From Halorhabdus rudnickae (GTDB lineage Archaea > Halobacteriota > Halobacteria > Halobacteriales > Haloarculaceae), in the NCBI RefSeq assembly GCF_900880625.1, contig NZ_CAAHFB010000005.1, positions 62,001-126,000 on the forward strand: DNA of 64,000 nucleotides. The letters are read 5' to 3'. Of this stretch, positions 25,232 through 33,339 are shown piece after piece. The notes beneath the pieces were generated by a model, which was given only the letters and a program-made list of their open reading frames with translations, made no database searches and was not told the origin of the DNA. The translations under genes were made by a program, and so were the position numbers. Within the stretch, counting starts at the first letter, position 1. Each line of letters starts with the position of its first letter.

Positions 25232-26290
25232 ATGCAGGCAGCAGTAATGGAGGCATTCCAAGAGTCGCTGACAGTCAAAGAAGTAGACGATCCGGAGCCC
25301 GAACCGGACGGCGCCGTTGCACGAATCGACAGCGTGGGGGTGTGTCGATCCGACTGGCACGCTTGGCAAGGCCACTGGGACTGGATCGACTACCGACCCG
25401 AACCGCCGCACATTCTCGGTCACGAACCGGTGGGGACGATCATCGAGACCGGGCCACAGGTCGAAGAAGTCGAAGTCGGTCAGCAGGTGGCGATCCCCTT
25501 CAACTTCGGCTGTGGTCACTGTCACCTCTGCCGGACCGGCCACGAGAACATCTGCGAGAACCACATCGGTCTCGGGTTCTCGGACGAGGCTCCGGGGGCG
25601 TTCGCCGAGAAGGTCCACATCCCAACCGCTGACGTGAACGCCGTCCCGCTCCCGGACTCGATCGATCCGAAGACTGCCGCTGGCATCGGGTGCCGGTTCA
25701 TGACCTCGTACCACGGCGTAGCCCATCGGGCCGATGTCGGGCGGGGGGAAGACGTCGTCATCTACGGTCTGGGTGGAGTCGGTCTTTCAGGCGTCCAGAT
25801 CGCTGACGCTCTGGGGGCGAATGTCATCGGCGTCGACATCAACGATGCCAAACTCGAGAAGGCAGAGGACCTAGGCGCTGTCGAGACGGTCAACGCCAAC
25901 GAAGTGGATCCCGTCGACGAGGTCACCGCGATCACGAACGGCGGTGCCGACGTGTCCGTCGACGCTCTGGGCATCGAAGAGACGACCCGGAACGCGGTTC
26001 ACTCGCTGGCGAAGAACGGCCGTCATGTCCAGCTGGGGCTGACGACCGAAGAAGAGAGTGGCGAGATCCCGCTTCCGGTCGACCTGTTCGTCGCGACTGA
26101 GATCGACTTCTACGGCTCACTCGGTCTTCAGCCGTCGCACTACCCCGAGATGCTCGACATGATCCGCACCGGCAAACTCGATCCGACCGAGCTCGTCTCC
26201 GAGACAATCAGTCTCGACGAAATCCCCGGCACGCTTGAGGACATGAGCGAGTTCAACACGATCGGGCTGCCGGTCTGTAACGAGTTCTAG
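25232..26290 (+). CDS. Zinc-dependent alcohol dehydrogenase (MDR family)
   Basis: The 352-residue protein has the GroES-like N-terminal domain with the catalytic-zinc signature (VCRSDWHAWQGHW, ILGHEPVGTI), the structural-zinc loop CGHCHLCRTGHENIC, and a Rossmann fold with VIYGLGGVGLSGVQIA and VIGVDINDAKLEKA (Asp favours NAD). It oxidises alcohols or reduces aldehydes; the substrate cannot be read. It is a single gene and the only clear metabolic enzyme in the window, with higher GC than its neighbours, possibly a recent cargo gene. Confidence 0.88.
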   Translation: MQAAVMEAFQESLTVKEVDDPEPEPDGAVARIDSVGVCRSDWHAWQGHWDWIDYRPEPPHILGHEPVGTIIETGPQVEEVEVGQQVAIPFNFGCGHCHLCRTGHENICENHIGLGFSDEAPGAFAEKVHIPTADVNAVPLPDSIDPKTAAGIGCRFMTSYHGVAHRADVGRGEDVVIYGLGGVGLSGVQIADALGANVIGVDINDAKLEKAEDLGAVETVNANEVDPVDEVTAITNGGADVSVDALGIEETTRNAVHSLAKNGRHVQLGLTTEEESGEIPLPVDLFVATEIDFYGSLGLQPSHYPEMLDMIRTGKLDPTELVSETISLDEIPGTLEDMSEFNTIGLPVCNEF

Positions 26291-26387
26291 AACCTACTCC
26301 GGTTTTCGGCCCATCGTTGCCATCTCGCACGTACTGCCTACCTATTTAGTGAGAGAATCCTAGCCTGAAGGCCGGCCGCTAAGCATG

Positions 26388-26756
26388 TTATTGATTCCTG
26401 TCTTCACCGTGTTTTTGACCCCGTGAATCCATGTGCGGGAGCTGATCTTTCCCTTCTGAGAGAGCGAACACCCACCCATCGGCTGTATACTGAGCAAAGA
26501 GAACTTGCCATCCGTTTCTATCATTCGTCGCTCCGATAGGGGCCCACGTCCCCTCACGATCCAGATCGATGTTGGGGCTTTCTAGATCAGCTTGGTCGAT
26601 GACCTTCTGAGCATATTCCCACCCGTCAGAGAGCTCTCGCCCGAAGAGTATCTGCCATCGATTTACAACTTCGCTTGTCGATCTAGGTTCTGCCGCGATC
26701 GGCGACCACGGTATTTCAGCATCATCGGCATCAAACGGATCTGGTGACCTGCTCAT
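26388..26756 (-). CDS. Small protein with two internal repeats
   Basis: The 122-residue protein contains two similar segments: NRWQILFGRELSDGWEYAQKV and NGWQVLFAQYTADGWVFALSE. They are preceded by similar PWSPIAAEP and WAPIGATND. So it looks like a tandem duplication of a 50-residue beta unit. No cysteines. A TATA-like TATATTTAG lies about 40 nt upstream. Function unknown. Confidence 0.6.
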   Translation of the reverse strand: MSRSPDPFDADDAEIPWSPIAAEPRSTSEVVNRWQILFGRELSDGWEYAQKVIDQADLESPNIDLDREGTWAPIGATNDRNGWQVLFAQYTADGWVFALSEGKDQLPHMDSRGQKHGEDRNQ

Positions 26757-26836
26757 AATTTATCAGATCAGATGCCCTCGAGAGGCACGTTCTAAATATA
26801 CCCACCCATCCGGTTTAAGAGTACGCCGTTGTACCA

Positions 26837-27037
26837 GTGAACTACCTCTGCCCACTCGTCACCTTTGGCGGCCCCTTAAAGCGCCCTATCCTCAGACTTC
26901 CGTCCCCAGCTCTTTTCTCCAGCCAGCACCTCTTAGCTGAACACTCAAATTGCGGAGACACCGTCAATCCGGATGTCAACACAGCATTCAATGTCGCGAG
27001 TGACGGGGTCGAAATCGCCGACGAGAGCAAAGAGTAA
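26837..27037 (+). pseudogene. Possible remnant of a TnpB C-terminus
   Basis: The last 30 residues of this frame read NCGDTVNPDVNTAFNVASDG followed by VEIADESKE. That resembles the zinc-ribbon end and last catalytic Asp region of TnpB proteins (compare CETTMNADVNGAVNI at 33.1 kb). The upstream part has no TnpB similarity. It may be a worn-down IS200/IS605 piece. The rest of the 26757-27085 gap holds only a TATA box for the next gene. Confidence 0.3.
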
Positions 27038-27085
27038 CGCCATTTCGCCTTCGGATTTATACTGGAGTAACTGGGATTTAGAGAT

Positions 27086-27658
27086 ATGATTCGAGATACA
27101 CCGCCCCAGGCATGTGATCTCCACGAGCCGGGGCGAACGGGTGACGGAAGCATCGTCTTCGCGTTCGATCGAGACTATACTGTCGGGTCGAACCCACCGA
27201 CAGATGACGATTGGCCGGGAGTCCCGCTGGCGTGGATCGCCCATTTGGCCCACAATACGGAGCATCTCGTCTACGCGACCGGCAACCAGATGCTCACTTC
27301 CGAGGCGGAAATTCCGGGCATCCCGGAGATCCTCGAAGCCCACCCGGACGCGACTGATGATTCTGACGAGCTCAGCTTCGATGACCGTCCTGATCGCCGG
27401 GAGCGCGTGGACATGCTTCGGGATATCTATCCCGAGGCAGACGAGTACATCGTCGTCGACGATATCGACCTGTCTGATATGGACGGGTGGACGCACTACT
27501 ACTCGTGGACGTTCGTCCCCGAGGCCCGTTCCTCTGGAATTCCGGACCTTCCACCGAATCCAGGGATCGTCCGAGAGATCGGCCCAATGCTTGATCCACG
27601 GACAACGGAGCGGTTCGATATCGGGACGACGCAATCGACGACTACCCCCACTAGCTGA
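27086..27658 (+). CDS. HAD-like protein
   Basis: The 190-residue protein shows the HAD pattern: motif I as FAFDRDYTV (DxD), motif II as VYATGNQ, and an acidic motif IV-like VVDDIDLSDMDG. A cap domain is absent, as in small phosphatases. A TATA-like ATTTATAC about 27 nt upstream indicates a leaderless transcript. The substrate is not predictable; the Lys of motif III is not obvious, so activity is uncertain. Confidence 0.6.
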   Translation: MIRDTPPQACDLHEPGRTGDGSIVFAFDRDYTVGSNPPTDDDWPGVPLAWIAHLAHNTEHLVYATGNQMLTSEAEIPGIPEILEAHPDATDDSDELSFDDRPDRRERVDMLRDIYPEADEYIVVDDIDLSDMDGWTHYYSWTFVPEARSSGIPDLPPNPGIVREIGPMLDPRTTERFDIGTTQSTTTPTS

Positions 27659-27735
27659 GAATTTGAACCAGTTGCCTACAGTTTTTACCAATGAATGACA
27701 AGAATGATACTCTTCTATATTTCTTTATCTAAGAT

Positions 27736-28017
27736 ATGGACGATCTGACCACCCTTCAGCGAGATCTGTTGTATGCGATTGCGGGCGAAGACAGGCCGAG
27801 CGGTGTTGCAGTCAAGGCAGTATTGGATGAGTATTACGAGAAGGATGTCCTCCACGGGAATTTGTACCAGACGATCGATGTCCTTGTCGACAAAGGCCTC
27901 GTCGAGAAAGGCGAGAAGGATGGGCGGACGAACTACTACAATTTGACAGAACGAGGGGTAAAGAAGCTTGAGGCCCGACAAAAGTGGGAAAGGCAGCAAT
28001 TCGAAGAGCCCGAGTGA
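27736..28017 (+). CDS. PadR-family regulator, first of a tandem pair
   Basis: The 93-residue protein has the PadR winged-helix pattern: LTTLQRDLLYAIAGEDRPSG, HGNLYQTIDVLVDKGLVEKGEKDGRTNYYNLTERG (outlined by its ends) and a C-terminal dimerisation helix. It lies 78 bases before a close paralogue at 28096. In the usual Y-P site the second copy has LYPNLDTL, here LYQTIDVL. Target genes unknown. Confidence 0.85.
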   Translation: MDDLTTLQRDLLYAIAGEDRPSGVAVKAVLDEYYEKDVLHGNLYQTIDVLVDKGLVEKGEKDGRTNYYNLTERGVKKLEARQKWERQQFEEPE

Positions 28018-28095
28018 CGATGGCTAACATCTCTTGACAGGGGTTATGCATCAGCTTCAGAATATATTTAAACCTGGTACTAACCCTTCTCGTAT

Positions 28096-28368
28096 ATGTA
28101 CGACCTCACAGGCTTCCAGCGTGACCTGTTGTACGTGATCGCCGGCGAAGACGAACCCCACGGCCTTGCCATCAAAGAAGAGCTCGAGGACTACTACGAG
28201 AAAGAGATCCACCACGGCCGACTCTACCCGAACTTAGATACGCTGGTCGACAAAGGACTCGTCGAGAAAGGCGAGAAGGATCGCCGAACGAACTACTACA
28301 TGGTCACGAAGCGGGGTCGGCGGGAAATTCAAGCACGGCGGGAGTGGGAAGAACAGTACATCGAATAG
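28096..28368 (+). CDS. PadR-family regulator, second of a tandem pair
   Basis: The 90-residue protein is about two-thirds identical to the upstream copy, with shared VDKGLVEKGEKD and RTNYY stretches. It has its own TATA-like box (ATATTTAAAC, about 28 nt upstream), so the two are probably transcribed separately despite their tandem order. A recent duplication with separate promoters suggests division of labour in regulation. Confidence 0.87.
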   Translation: MYDLTGFQRDLLYVIAGEDEPHGLAIKEELEDYYEKEIHHGRLYPNLDTLVDKGLVEKGEKDRRTNYYMVTKRGRREIQARREWEEQYIE

Positions 28369-28382
28369 ACAGGCCCTAGGGA

Positions 28383-29639
28383 TCAGGCGAACTCTTTCAG
28401 CTTCGTCTGGCCTGACAGCGTTTTACCGTCCGTCACTTCGATACACTGCTTTCTGTAGTAGGCTCCCAGGTGAGCAGCGAGGAGCGGCGGCACGGCGTTC
28501 CCCACCAGCCGGTAGCGGTCGCGTTTTAGGCCGGGGAAGCAGAAGTGATCGGGGAAGGTCTGGATACGGGCCACTTCACGGACGGTCAGCCGGCGCACCC
28601 GGTCGTCAACTTCGGATTCACTCTTGACCGGGGGTGTCGCCCCCTGGTAGTGGACCGGAGGCGTCCCGTTCGAGACGGTCATGGTCGGCGCCGGCTCGTC
28701 CGGGTGAAGCCGACGCTCGGTCACTGATGACCCTGAGTGTCCTAGCGGGTATTGCGCGATCTTCTTCCGGTGGTCCTCACTGTGGTCGTGAGCGATATGG
28801 TTCGGCGGCATCCAGACTGCTTCATCATCCATCTCGATCTCTTCCCCGCAGGCGTGGGGTGTCACCCGTCGGTCGCCGTCGAAGCGTGTTCCAGTATGGA
28901 TGTTATCCGTCACGGGCGAGTGCGGGTCCATCGCCGGCGGGAGGTCCTCGAGGGCGTCACGTGCCGTCTCGTAAGGCCGGACTTCCTCGCCGGCATCGAC
29001 GCCAGGATCGTCTGCATACCTCTCTGGCGGCTTCCAGGTAGCTGGTTTGTTCATATCCTCGCGAACAGCCACGATGAAGGCCCGTGACCGATGCTGCGGA
29101 ACGCCGTAGCTGGCTGCATCAAGACAGATCGTTTCGTGTCTATAGCCAAGGTCCTCGAGGCGTTCCGTCACGATGGAATGGAGGTTTCCGTGATCCCGGA
29201 CGAGAGCGTCGACGTTCTCAATAATCGCCACCTGGGGTTCGAGGACGCGAATCCACTCCGGCGTAGCCAAGATGTGCTCGTTCCGGGGATCGTAGGGGTC
29301 TATATCTCCGCCGGCCTGAGAGAGGCCCTGGCAGGGCGGCCCTAGAAAAAGCAGGTGAAGCTCGTCACGCTCTTCCGGACGGTCGAACATCATCTCGCCC
29401 GGTGCCCAATTCCCGTCCCCACCGGCGCTGTGAGGCACTACAGTCGGGTCAACATCAGAGCAGTCGTGGCTCTTAGCTGCGGCCCCCGGAATCTGGACTT
29501 TGACCGAATAGAACGCTGAGGGGGCCACGTCAACGCCTACCTGGACGTCGAACCCTGCCATCTGGAGGCCGTACATATCCCCGCCGGCACCACAATACAG
29601 GGATGCAGCGGTCGGCGGAAGCTGTTCTGGCCGGCTCAT
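28383..29639 (-). CDS. C5-cytosine DNA methyltransferase with PIP-box-like tail
   Basis: The 418-residue protein has the full motif set: SLYCGAGG (I), GPPCQG with Cys103 (IV), IIENV (VI), PQHRSRAF (VIII), a target-recognition region, TVREVARIQTFPDHF (IX) and VGNAVPP (X). It should be active. The protein ends in QTKLKEFA, a likely PCNA-binding motif. Its start overlaps the stop of the upstream gene (ATGA), placing it in the operon of the reverse regulon element at 30379. No restriction partner is visible. Confidence 0.92.
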   Translation of the reverse strand: MSRPEQLPPTAASLYCGAGGDMYGLQMAGFDVQVGVDVAPSAFYSVKVQIPGAAAKSHDCSDVDPTVVPHSAGGDGNWAPGEMMFDRPEERDELHLLFLGPPCQGLSQAGGDIDPYDPRNEHILATPEWIRVLEPQVAIIENVDALVRDHGNLHSIVTERLEDLGYRHETICLDAASYGVPQHRSRAFIVAVREDMNKPATWKPPERYADDPGVDAGEEVRPYETARDALEDLPPAMDPHSPVTDNIHTGTRFDGDRRVTPHACGEEIEMDDEAVWMPPNHIAHDHSEDHRKKIAQYPLGHSGSSVTERRLHPDEPAPTMTVSNGTPPVHYQGATPPVKSESEVDDRVRRLTVREVARIQTFPDHFCFPGLKRDRYRLVGNAVPPLLAAHLGAYYRKQCIEVTDGKTLSGQTKLKEFA

Positions 29640-30343
29640 GCTTCCCCTCCGAAGTGACCGAGTTCCATCTGCCCGCTGGACGGTTGCGACGGCGTCGGAG
29701 CGTTCGAGGTAAACTGTTCGATGTCGAGCTCGCCACGATCCGGAACCGTCACCGTCGACGGATTGGCCTCGATCGCCGTCGCGACGCGCCGAACCCTAGC
29801 GAGTACGTCGAGAAGATCGGTCCCCTTCTCCGGGTCCCAGATCTCCTCGCCGTGGCCACGGGTGATCGGCGTCCGATTGATTTCCACCGTCCAATTGTCC
29901 GTCGAATCGTAGCCTTCGATCCGGATACGGACCACACGAACGGCCTCAGGACAGTCATCAAGTTCGTAGCGGATCGACGTTTTCTGCTTACCCAGAGAGT
30001 AGATATCCAGGCTGTATCCCTCTGGAATATCGAAGGCAGACGGTTCAAGCCGGGGGTGGTGCCACTCTTCAGGGTCATTCCGCTCCATCCACCCAACTAC
30101 CTCTGAAACCGCCCGTTCCAGCGAGTAGGACTCATCTCCATCACCGAGTAGGTACTCGTAAGCGCCACTTGCGCGCTCGTCGTTGACCTTCGCGTAGACG
30201 TTCCCCGAGATGCTAGCTGAAACGAGCACCGACACCCGGCCGTCGTCCCCGAACCAGGGGAGCCCGTTGTATGGTTCCGGATCGAGCGTCCACCCATTCA
30301 CTTCATGGGGTGTACCGTCCGGAATATCGGGTGTCACGCCCAT
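29636..30343 (-). CDS. Unknown regulon protein (235 aa) with PIP-box-like motif
   Basis: The protein is soluble and beta-rich. A region TPITRGHGEEIWDPEKG resembles one in the 91-residue protein at 12724-12999. Near the C-terminus it carries QMELGHFG (225-232), fitting Q-x-x-L-x-x-F. It is translationally coupled on both sides: its start overlaps the small frame 30334-30378 and its stop overlaps the methyltransferase start. It is likely a partner of the methyltransferase; inference from context. Confidence 0.68.
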   Translation of the reverse strand: MGVTPDIPDGTPHEVNGWTLDPEPYNGLPWFGDDGRVSVLVSASISGNVYAKVNDERASGAYEYLLGDGDESYSLERAVSEVVGWMERNDPEEWHHPRLEPSAFDIPEGYSLDIYSLGKQKTSIRYELDDCPEAVRVVRIRIEGYDSTDNWTVEINRTPITRGHGEEIWDPEKGTDLLDVLARVRRVATAIEANPSTVTVPDRGELDIEQFTSNAPTPSQPSSGQMELGHFGGEA

Positions 30344-30378
30344 CGGCCATCCCCCCAGGCTGAATTGATGTGGTTCAT
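30334..30378 (-). CDS. Possible 14-residue leader peptide
   Basis: The ATG at 30378 is the first after the GGAGGTCACTACG site of the regulon leader, exactly where the gene start lies in other copies. The frame MNHINSAWGDGRWA ends in TGA overlapping the ATG of the 29636-30343 gene. The larger gene has no binding site of its own, so its translation is probably coupled to this peptide. Confidence 0.5.
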   Translation of the reverse strand: MNHINSAWGDGRWA

Positions 30379-30449
30379 CGTAGTGACCTCCGGTGTATTA
30401 CCACGTTGGAACGGGTCTAACTTAATACTTACGGGTTAGAATAGTATAT
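30379..30449 (-). promoter_or_regulatory. Regulon promoter-leader element, copy 8 (reverse)
   Basis: On the minus strand: CTAACCCGTAAGTATTAAG, GTTCCAACGTGGTAATACACC, GGAGGTCAC. It is nearly identical to copy 9, which faces the other way 155 bases off. Confidence 0.88.
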
Positions 30450-30604
30450 ATCAGATCAACCAAGGGGGTGCTCACCGGTTTGGAGCGGCGCCAATTCCCG
30501 CCCCCACGCCCATCGAGGGGCATGGTCGGACGGGCTCAACACGCAGGCGCTTGGGCGCTCACTTCATTACTAAGATCAGAGGGAGATAAACATTCCCCCA
30601 CAGC

Positions 30605-30674
30605 ATACTATTCTAACCCGTAAGTATTAACTTAGACCCGTCCCAACGTGGTAATACACCGGAGGTCAACAACG
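30605..30674 (+). promoter_or_regulatory. Regulon promoter-leader element, copy 9
   Basis: CTAACCCGTAAGTATTAAC, GTCCCAACGTGGTAATACACC, GGAGGTCA before the ATG at 30675. The earlier in-frame start at 30648 lies inside the leader and is rejected. Confidence 0.88.
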
Positions 30675-31361
30675 ATGGCTACAGCTCAATACGTGACGGT
30701 TAGCAACGACCCGGAGATCGACCAGGATCGCGTCGACGAGCTCGATGAACTACTCGACGAGTACGTCTACGGCACTGGTCCCCACGGCGAAACGACGGCT
30801 GAAGTCGATCGCGAGCCGAACGGGGGTGTTCCGCATCTCCGCATTTGCGGGTATGCGGATTTCGCACCCGTGGTTCGGAAAGATCGATTCGAGATCATCA
30901 ACGAAGAGGGCGATCGAGACTTCCACTCAGATACTCGCCGTCGAGAAGACGACACGGTTGAGTTCCTTCAGCGACTTTCCGAATTCCTCGAGTCGGCGCT
31001 GGTGATCCAGGTCGTCTCGAATACGAAACTCCGCTTCCCGGCCGCTTTCGGCCAGTATCGTGCTGATCCTGATGGCACGGTGACCAAGTGGTATTCCAAC
31101 GCCGGCGATGCAACGGTTCAGAAAGAGGTTCATCGTCCGGACTCGGACGTTCAGTCAGAGGGTCATGGGATGGCATCGACGCCCGATACTGTCCCCGTCG
31201 AGCGGGAGCTGCTGGAAACGATCGTCGATACGGTGTCGACGATCCGGGAAAACCGCCCGGATGACCCGGAGACCGTCAGCTACGCGCTCGACGATCTCGA
31301 ACGCTGCCTGGACGATCTCCCGATCGGCGAAGAGGAGGCCGTAGCGGAGATGGAGGCGTGA
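30675..31361 (+). CDS. Unknown acidic regulon protein (228 aa)
   Basis: A soluble, acidic protein. The central part is rich in strands (FLESALVIQVVSNTKLRFP) and is followed by YRADPDGTVTKWYSN; the C-terminal 55 residues are a helical region (ELLETIVDTVSTIREN). No known motif. The next gene follows after 3 bases in the same operon. Confidence 0.65.
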   Translation: MATAQYVTVSNDPEIDQDRVDELDELLDEYVYGTGPHGETTAEVDREPNGGVPHLRICGYADFAPVVRKDRFEIINEEGDRDFHSDTRRREDDTVEFLQRLSEFLESALVIQVVSNTKLRFPAAFGQYRADPDGTVTKWYSNAGDATVQKEVHRPDSDVQSEGHGMASTPDTVPVERELLETIVDTVSTIRENRPDDPETVSYALDDLERCLDDLPIGEEEAVAEMEA

Positions 31362-31364
31362 CAC

Positions 31365-31865
31365 ATGAGCGTATCCAAGGGAACGCAGCCCGAACTAGAT
31401 CTCGTTCGGGAGTTGCTCACTATCATGTTCAGTGACGCTATTCCCGAAGTGGAGGCAGACGGCCTTCGACTCACTGTCGAACAGAACCCGCTCGACCATG
31501 ATGAGATCGAGATGGACAGCGGTGCGGATGTGTTTTCGATCACTGTCGGATTCGAAGGCATCACGGTTCATGGGCGGCGGAAGATGGGTGATGGTCGGGT
31601 ACCCTACGCTGACAAACCGACGACGCACAAATCACTTCTTGAGCATCCCACGCTCGCGGATACTGAGGGGACCGTCGTGTATCCGAAGGGCAGTGGGGGA
31701 GAAGATGGCCTTCGCCTTCCGAAGACCCTCTATTTCGAGGAATCCCGGATGTTCGGGGAATGCGACGACGCGTCGTCTCCCGTCGAAACTCCGGAGGACC
31801 TCGTGGAAGCGGTGAATGCTGTCCTCGACATCAGAATCAGCTACGAGAAGACAGAGAGTGAGTAA
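31365..31865 (+). CDS. Unknown regulon protein (166 aa)
   Basis: Second gene of the 30675 operon, 3 bases behind the first. The protein has an N-terminal helix (ELDLVRELLTIMFSDA), then beta-rich sequence (SITVGFEGITVHGRRK). No known motif. The TnpB element begins shortly after its stop, so the operon may once have extended further. Confidence 0.62.
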   Translation: MSVSKGTQPELDLVRELLTIMFSDAIPEVEADGLRLTVEQNPLDHDEIEMDSGADVFSITVGFEGITVHGRRKMGDGRVPYADKPTTHKSLLEHPTLADTEGTVVYPKGSGGEDGLRLPKTLYFEESRMFGECDDASSPVETPEDLVEAVNAVLDIRISYEKTESE

Positions 31866-32005
31866 GTGGATCGTGCTTTATAGGCTGAACAGGCGCAATA
31901 CCACGCCGTTCACGGCGTGGATACGCGCCGTCACTCAGTAACTCTTTCCACCGACTCCGACAGGCCGGATATTCCACGTCAAACACATACTTTAATACAC
32001 TCTGT

Positions 32006-32023
32006 TTCATAACTGGTTATGAA
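32006..32023. promoter_or_regulatory. Inverted repeat upstream of tnpB
   Basis: TTCATAAC-TG-GTTATGAA is perfect over 8 bp per arm and is extended by CTGT/ACAG. It lies between a TATA-like TTTAATA (about 31991) and the tnpB ATG, so it may control tnpB or belong to the element's structure. Confidence 0.45.
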
Positions 32024-32032
32024 CACAGTACG

Positions 32033-33289
32033 ATGCTGAAGACGACCCGCACCTACGTCGCACGCATCACGAACCACAGTCAAGTTCGTGACGATCTCGA
32101 CCAGTGCGGGTTTGCCGCATCGAAACTGTGGAACGTTGGTCGCTACTATATCCAACAACGGTGGGATGACGATGGCGAAATACCCGACGAAGCCGAACTG
32201 AAATCGGAGTTGAAAGACCACGAACGCTACAGTGACCTGCATTCTCAGTCAAGTCAGCGAGTTCTTGAAGAACTTGCTGAAGCGTTCACGGGCTGGTACA
32301 ACTCCGACGACGGCAACAACCCACCGGGCTACCGGAAACGTGGCAACGACCATCCACGCTCGACCGTGACGTGGAAACAGAAGGGTATCAAACACGACGA
32401 CAAGCACGGCCAACTCCGGCTCTCAAAAGGCTTCAACCTGAAAGAGAATCGGTCTGACTACATCCTCGCGGAGTACGAAACTCGCCCCGACGTAGAAGTC
32501 GAGAACATCCAGCAAGTGCGTGCCGTCTGGAACGGCAACCGCTGGGAACTCCATCTCGTCTGCAAGAAGGAAATTCCCGTCGAGGACGCCCCCGGCGAGA
32601 AGACGGCGGGTATCGACCTCGGCATTAGCAACTACCTCGCTATCGACTACGAGGACGGTCCCTCGGAGTTGTATCCGGGGAATGTGCTGAAAGAGGACAA
32701 GCACTACTTCACCCGCGAGGAGTACCAGACCGAAGGCGAGAACGGCCCAAGTAAGCGTGCGCGGAAGGCTCGTCGGAAACTCTCCCGGCGCAAAGACCAC
32801 TTCCTCCACACGCTCTCGAAACACATCGTTGAGCGGTGTGTCCAGGAAGGCGTGGAGAAGATAGCAGTTGGCGACCTCAGTGAGATTCGAGAGGACGACG
32901 ACGGCGGGTCACGGAACTGGGGAGCGTCGGGGAACAAGAAGTTGCACGGCTGGGAGTTCGACCGCTTCGCCCGTCTACTTGAATACAAGGCCGAGGAATA
33001 CGGCATCCTCGTTGACCGCGTTGACGAGGAGAACACCTCTAAGACGTGTTCGTGTTGCGGGCAGATTCGAGATAGCAACCGTGTGGAGCGTGGTCTGTAC
33101 GTTTGTTCGTCGTGCGAGACGACGATGAACGCAGACGTGAACGGAGCGGTGAACATCCGACGAAAGATAACTCAAACTCCCCCAACCGGGGATATGAGTA
33201 ACGGCTGGTTGGCACAGCCCGGAGTCTACCTGTTCGATCGCGAGAGCGGACGGTTCACACCGAGAGAACAGGGAGACTGCAAACCCTAA
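32033..33289 (+). CDS. tnpB: TnpB RNA-guided nuclease (IS1341 type)
   Basis: The 418-residue protein has the RuvC-like triad: Asp195 in GIDLGISNYLA, Glu284 in VGDLSEI, and Asp368 in NADVNGAVNI. The zinc ribbon is CSCCG with CSSC. All catalytic residues are kept, so it should be active as an RNA-guided DNA nuclease using a guide from the element's right end. TnpB proteins help the element persist by cutting empty sites. Confidence 0.92.
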   Translation: MLKTTRTYVARITNHSQVRDDLDQCGFAASKLWNVGRYYIQQRWDDDGEIPDEAELKSELKDHERYSDLHSQSSQRVLEELAEAFTGWYNSDDGNNPPGYRKRGNDHPRSTVTWKQKGIKHDDKHGQLRLSKGFNLKENRSDYILAEYETRPDVEVENIQQVRAVWNGNRWELHLVCKKEIPVEDAPGEKTAGIDLGISNYLAIDYEDGPSELYPGNVLKEDKHYFTREEYQTEGENGPSKRARKARRKLSRRKDHFLHTLSKHIVERCVQEGVEKIAVGDLSEIREDDDGGSRNWGASGNKKLHGWEFDRFARLLEYKAEEYGILVDRVDEENTSKTCSCCGQIRDSNRVERGLYVCSSCETTMNADVNGAVNIRRKITQTPPTGDMSNGWLAQPGVYLFDRESGRFTPREQGDCKP

Positions 33290-33304
33290 TATCCCAACGC
33301 TCGG

Positions 33305-33339
33305 GATTCCTCCGCCTTCAGGCGGAGGTGGATGTCAAG
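33305..33339 (+). ncRNA. Right-end hairpin, probable guide (omega/reRNA) scaffold end
   Basis: In TnpB elements the guide RNA covers the 3' part of tnpB and the right end, and the guide segment is the flanking DNA just outside. The hairpin CCTCCGCCTTCAGGCGGAGG fits that scaffold. The guide would then read into the 3' end of the MCM gene from about 33340. Extent is inferred. Confidence 0.5.

Larger units (their letters stand above)
31901..33339 (+). mobile_element. Solo-TnpB IS200/IS605-group element
   Basis: The left part has a perfect hairpin CCACGCCGTTCACGGCGTGG (31901-31920). The right part has CCTCCGCCTTCAGGCGGAGG (33309-33328) followed by TGGATGTCAA, a right end familiar from haloarchaeal IS200/IS605-group elements. 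Only tnpB is present; the Y1 transposase TnpA is absent. The exact left edge is not determined. The right-end hairpin would be part of the guide RNA made from such elements. Confidence 0.8.

Noticed and set aside
30648-30674. Upstream in-frame start codons of regulon genes (30648, 59766, 13179, 13026, 38380, 4638, 45322)
   Set aside because: They lie inside the conserved leader or its ribosome-binding site. All copies agree on the ATG after GGAGGTC.
32423-32824. Long minus-strand frames inside tnpB, Cdc48 and the transposase gene
   Set aside because: They are antisense shadows caused by the GC-skewed third codon positions of real genes.
31901-33339. Target-site duplication for the TnpB element
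   Set aside because: None was found, as expected: IS200/IS605-group elements do not duplicate their target.
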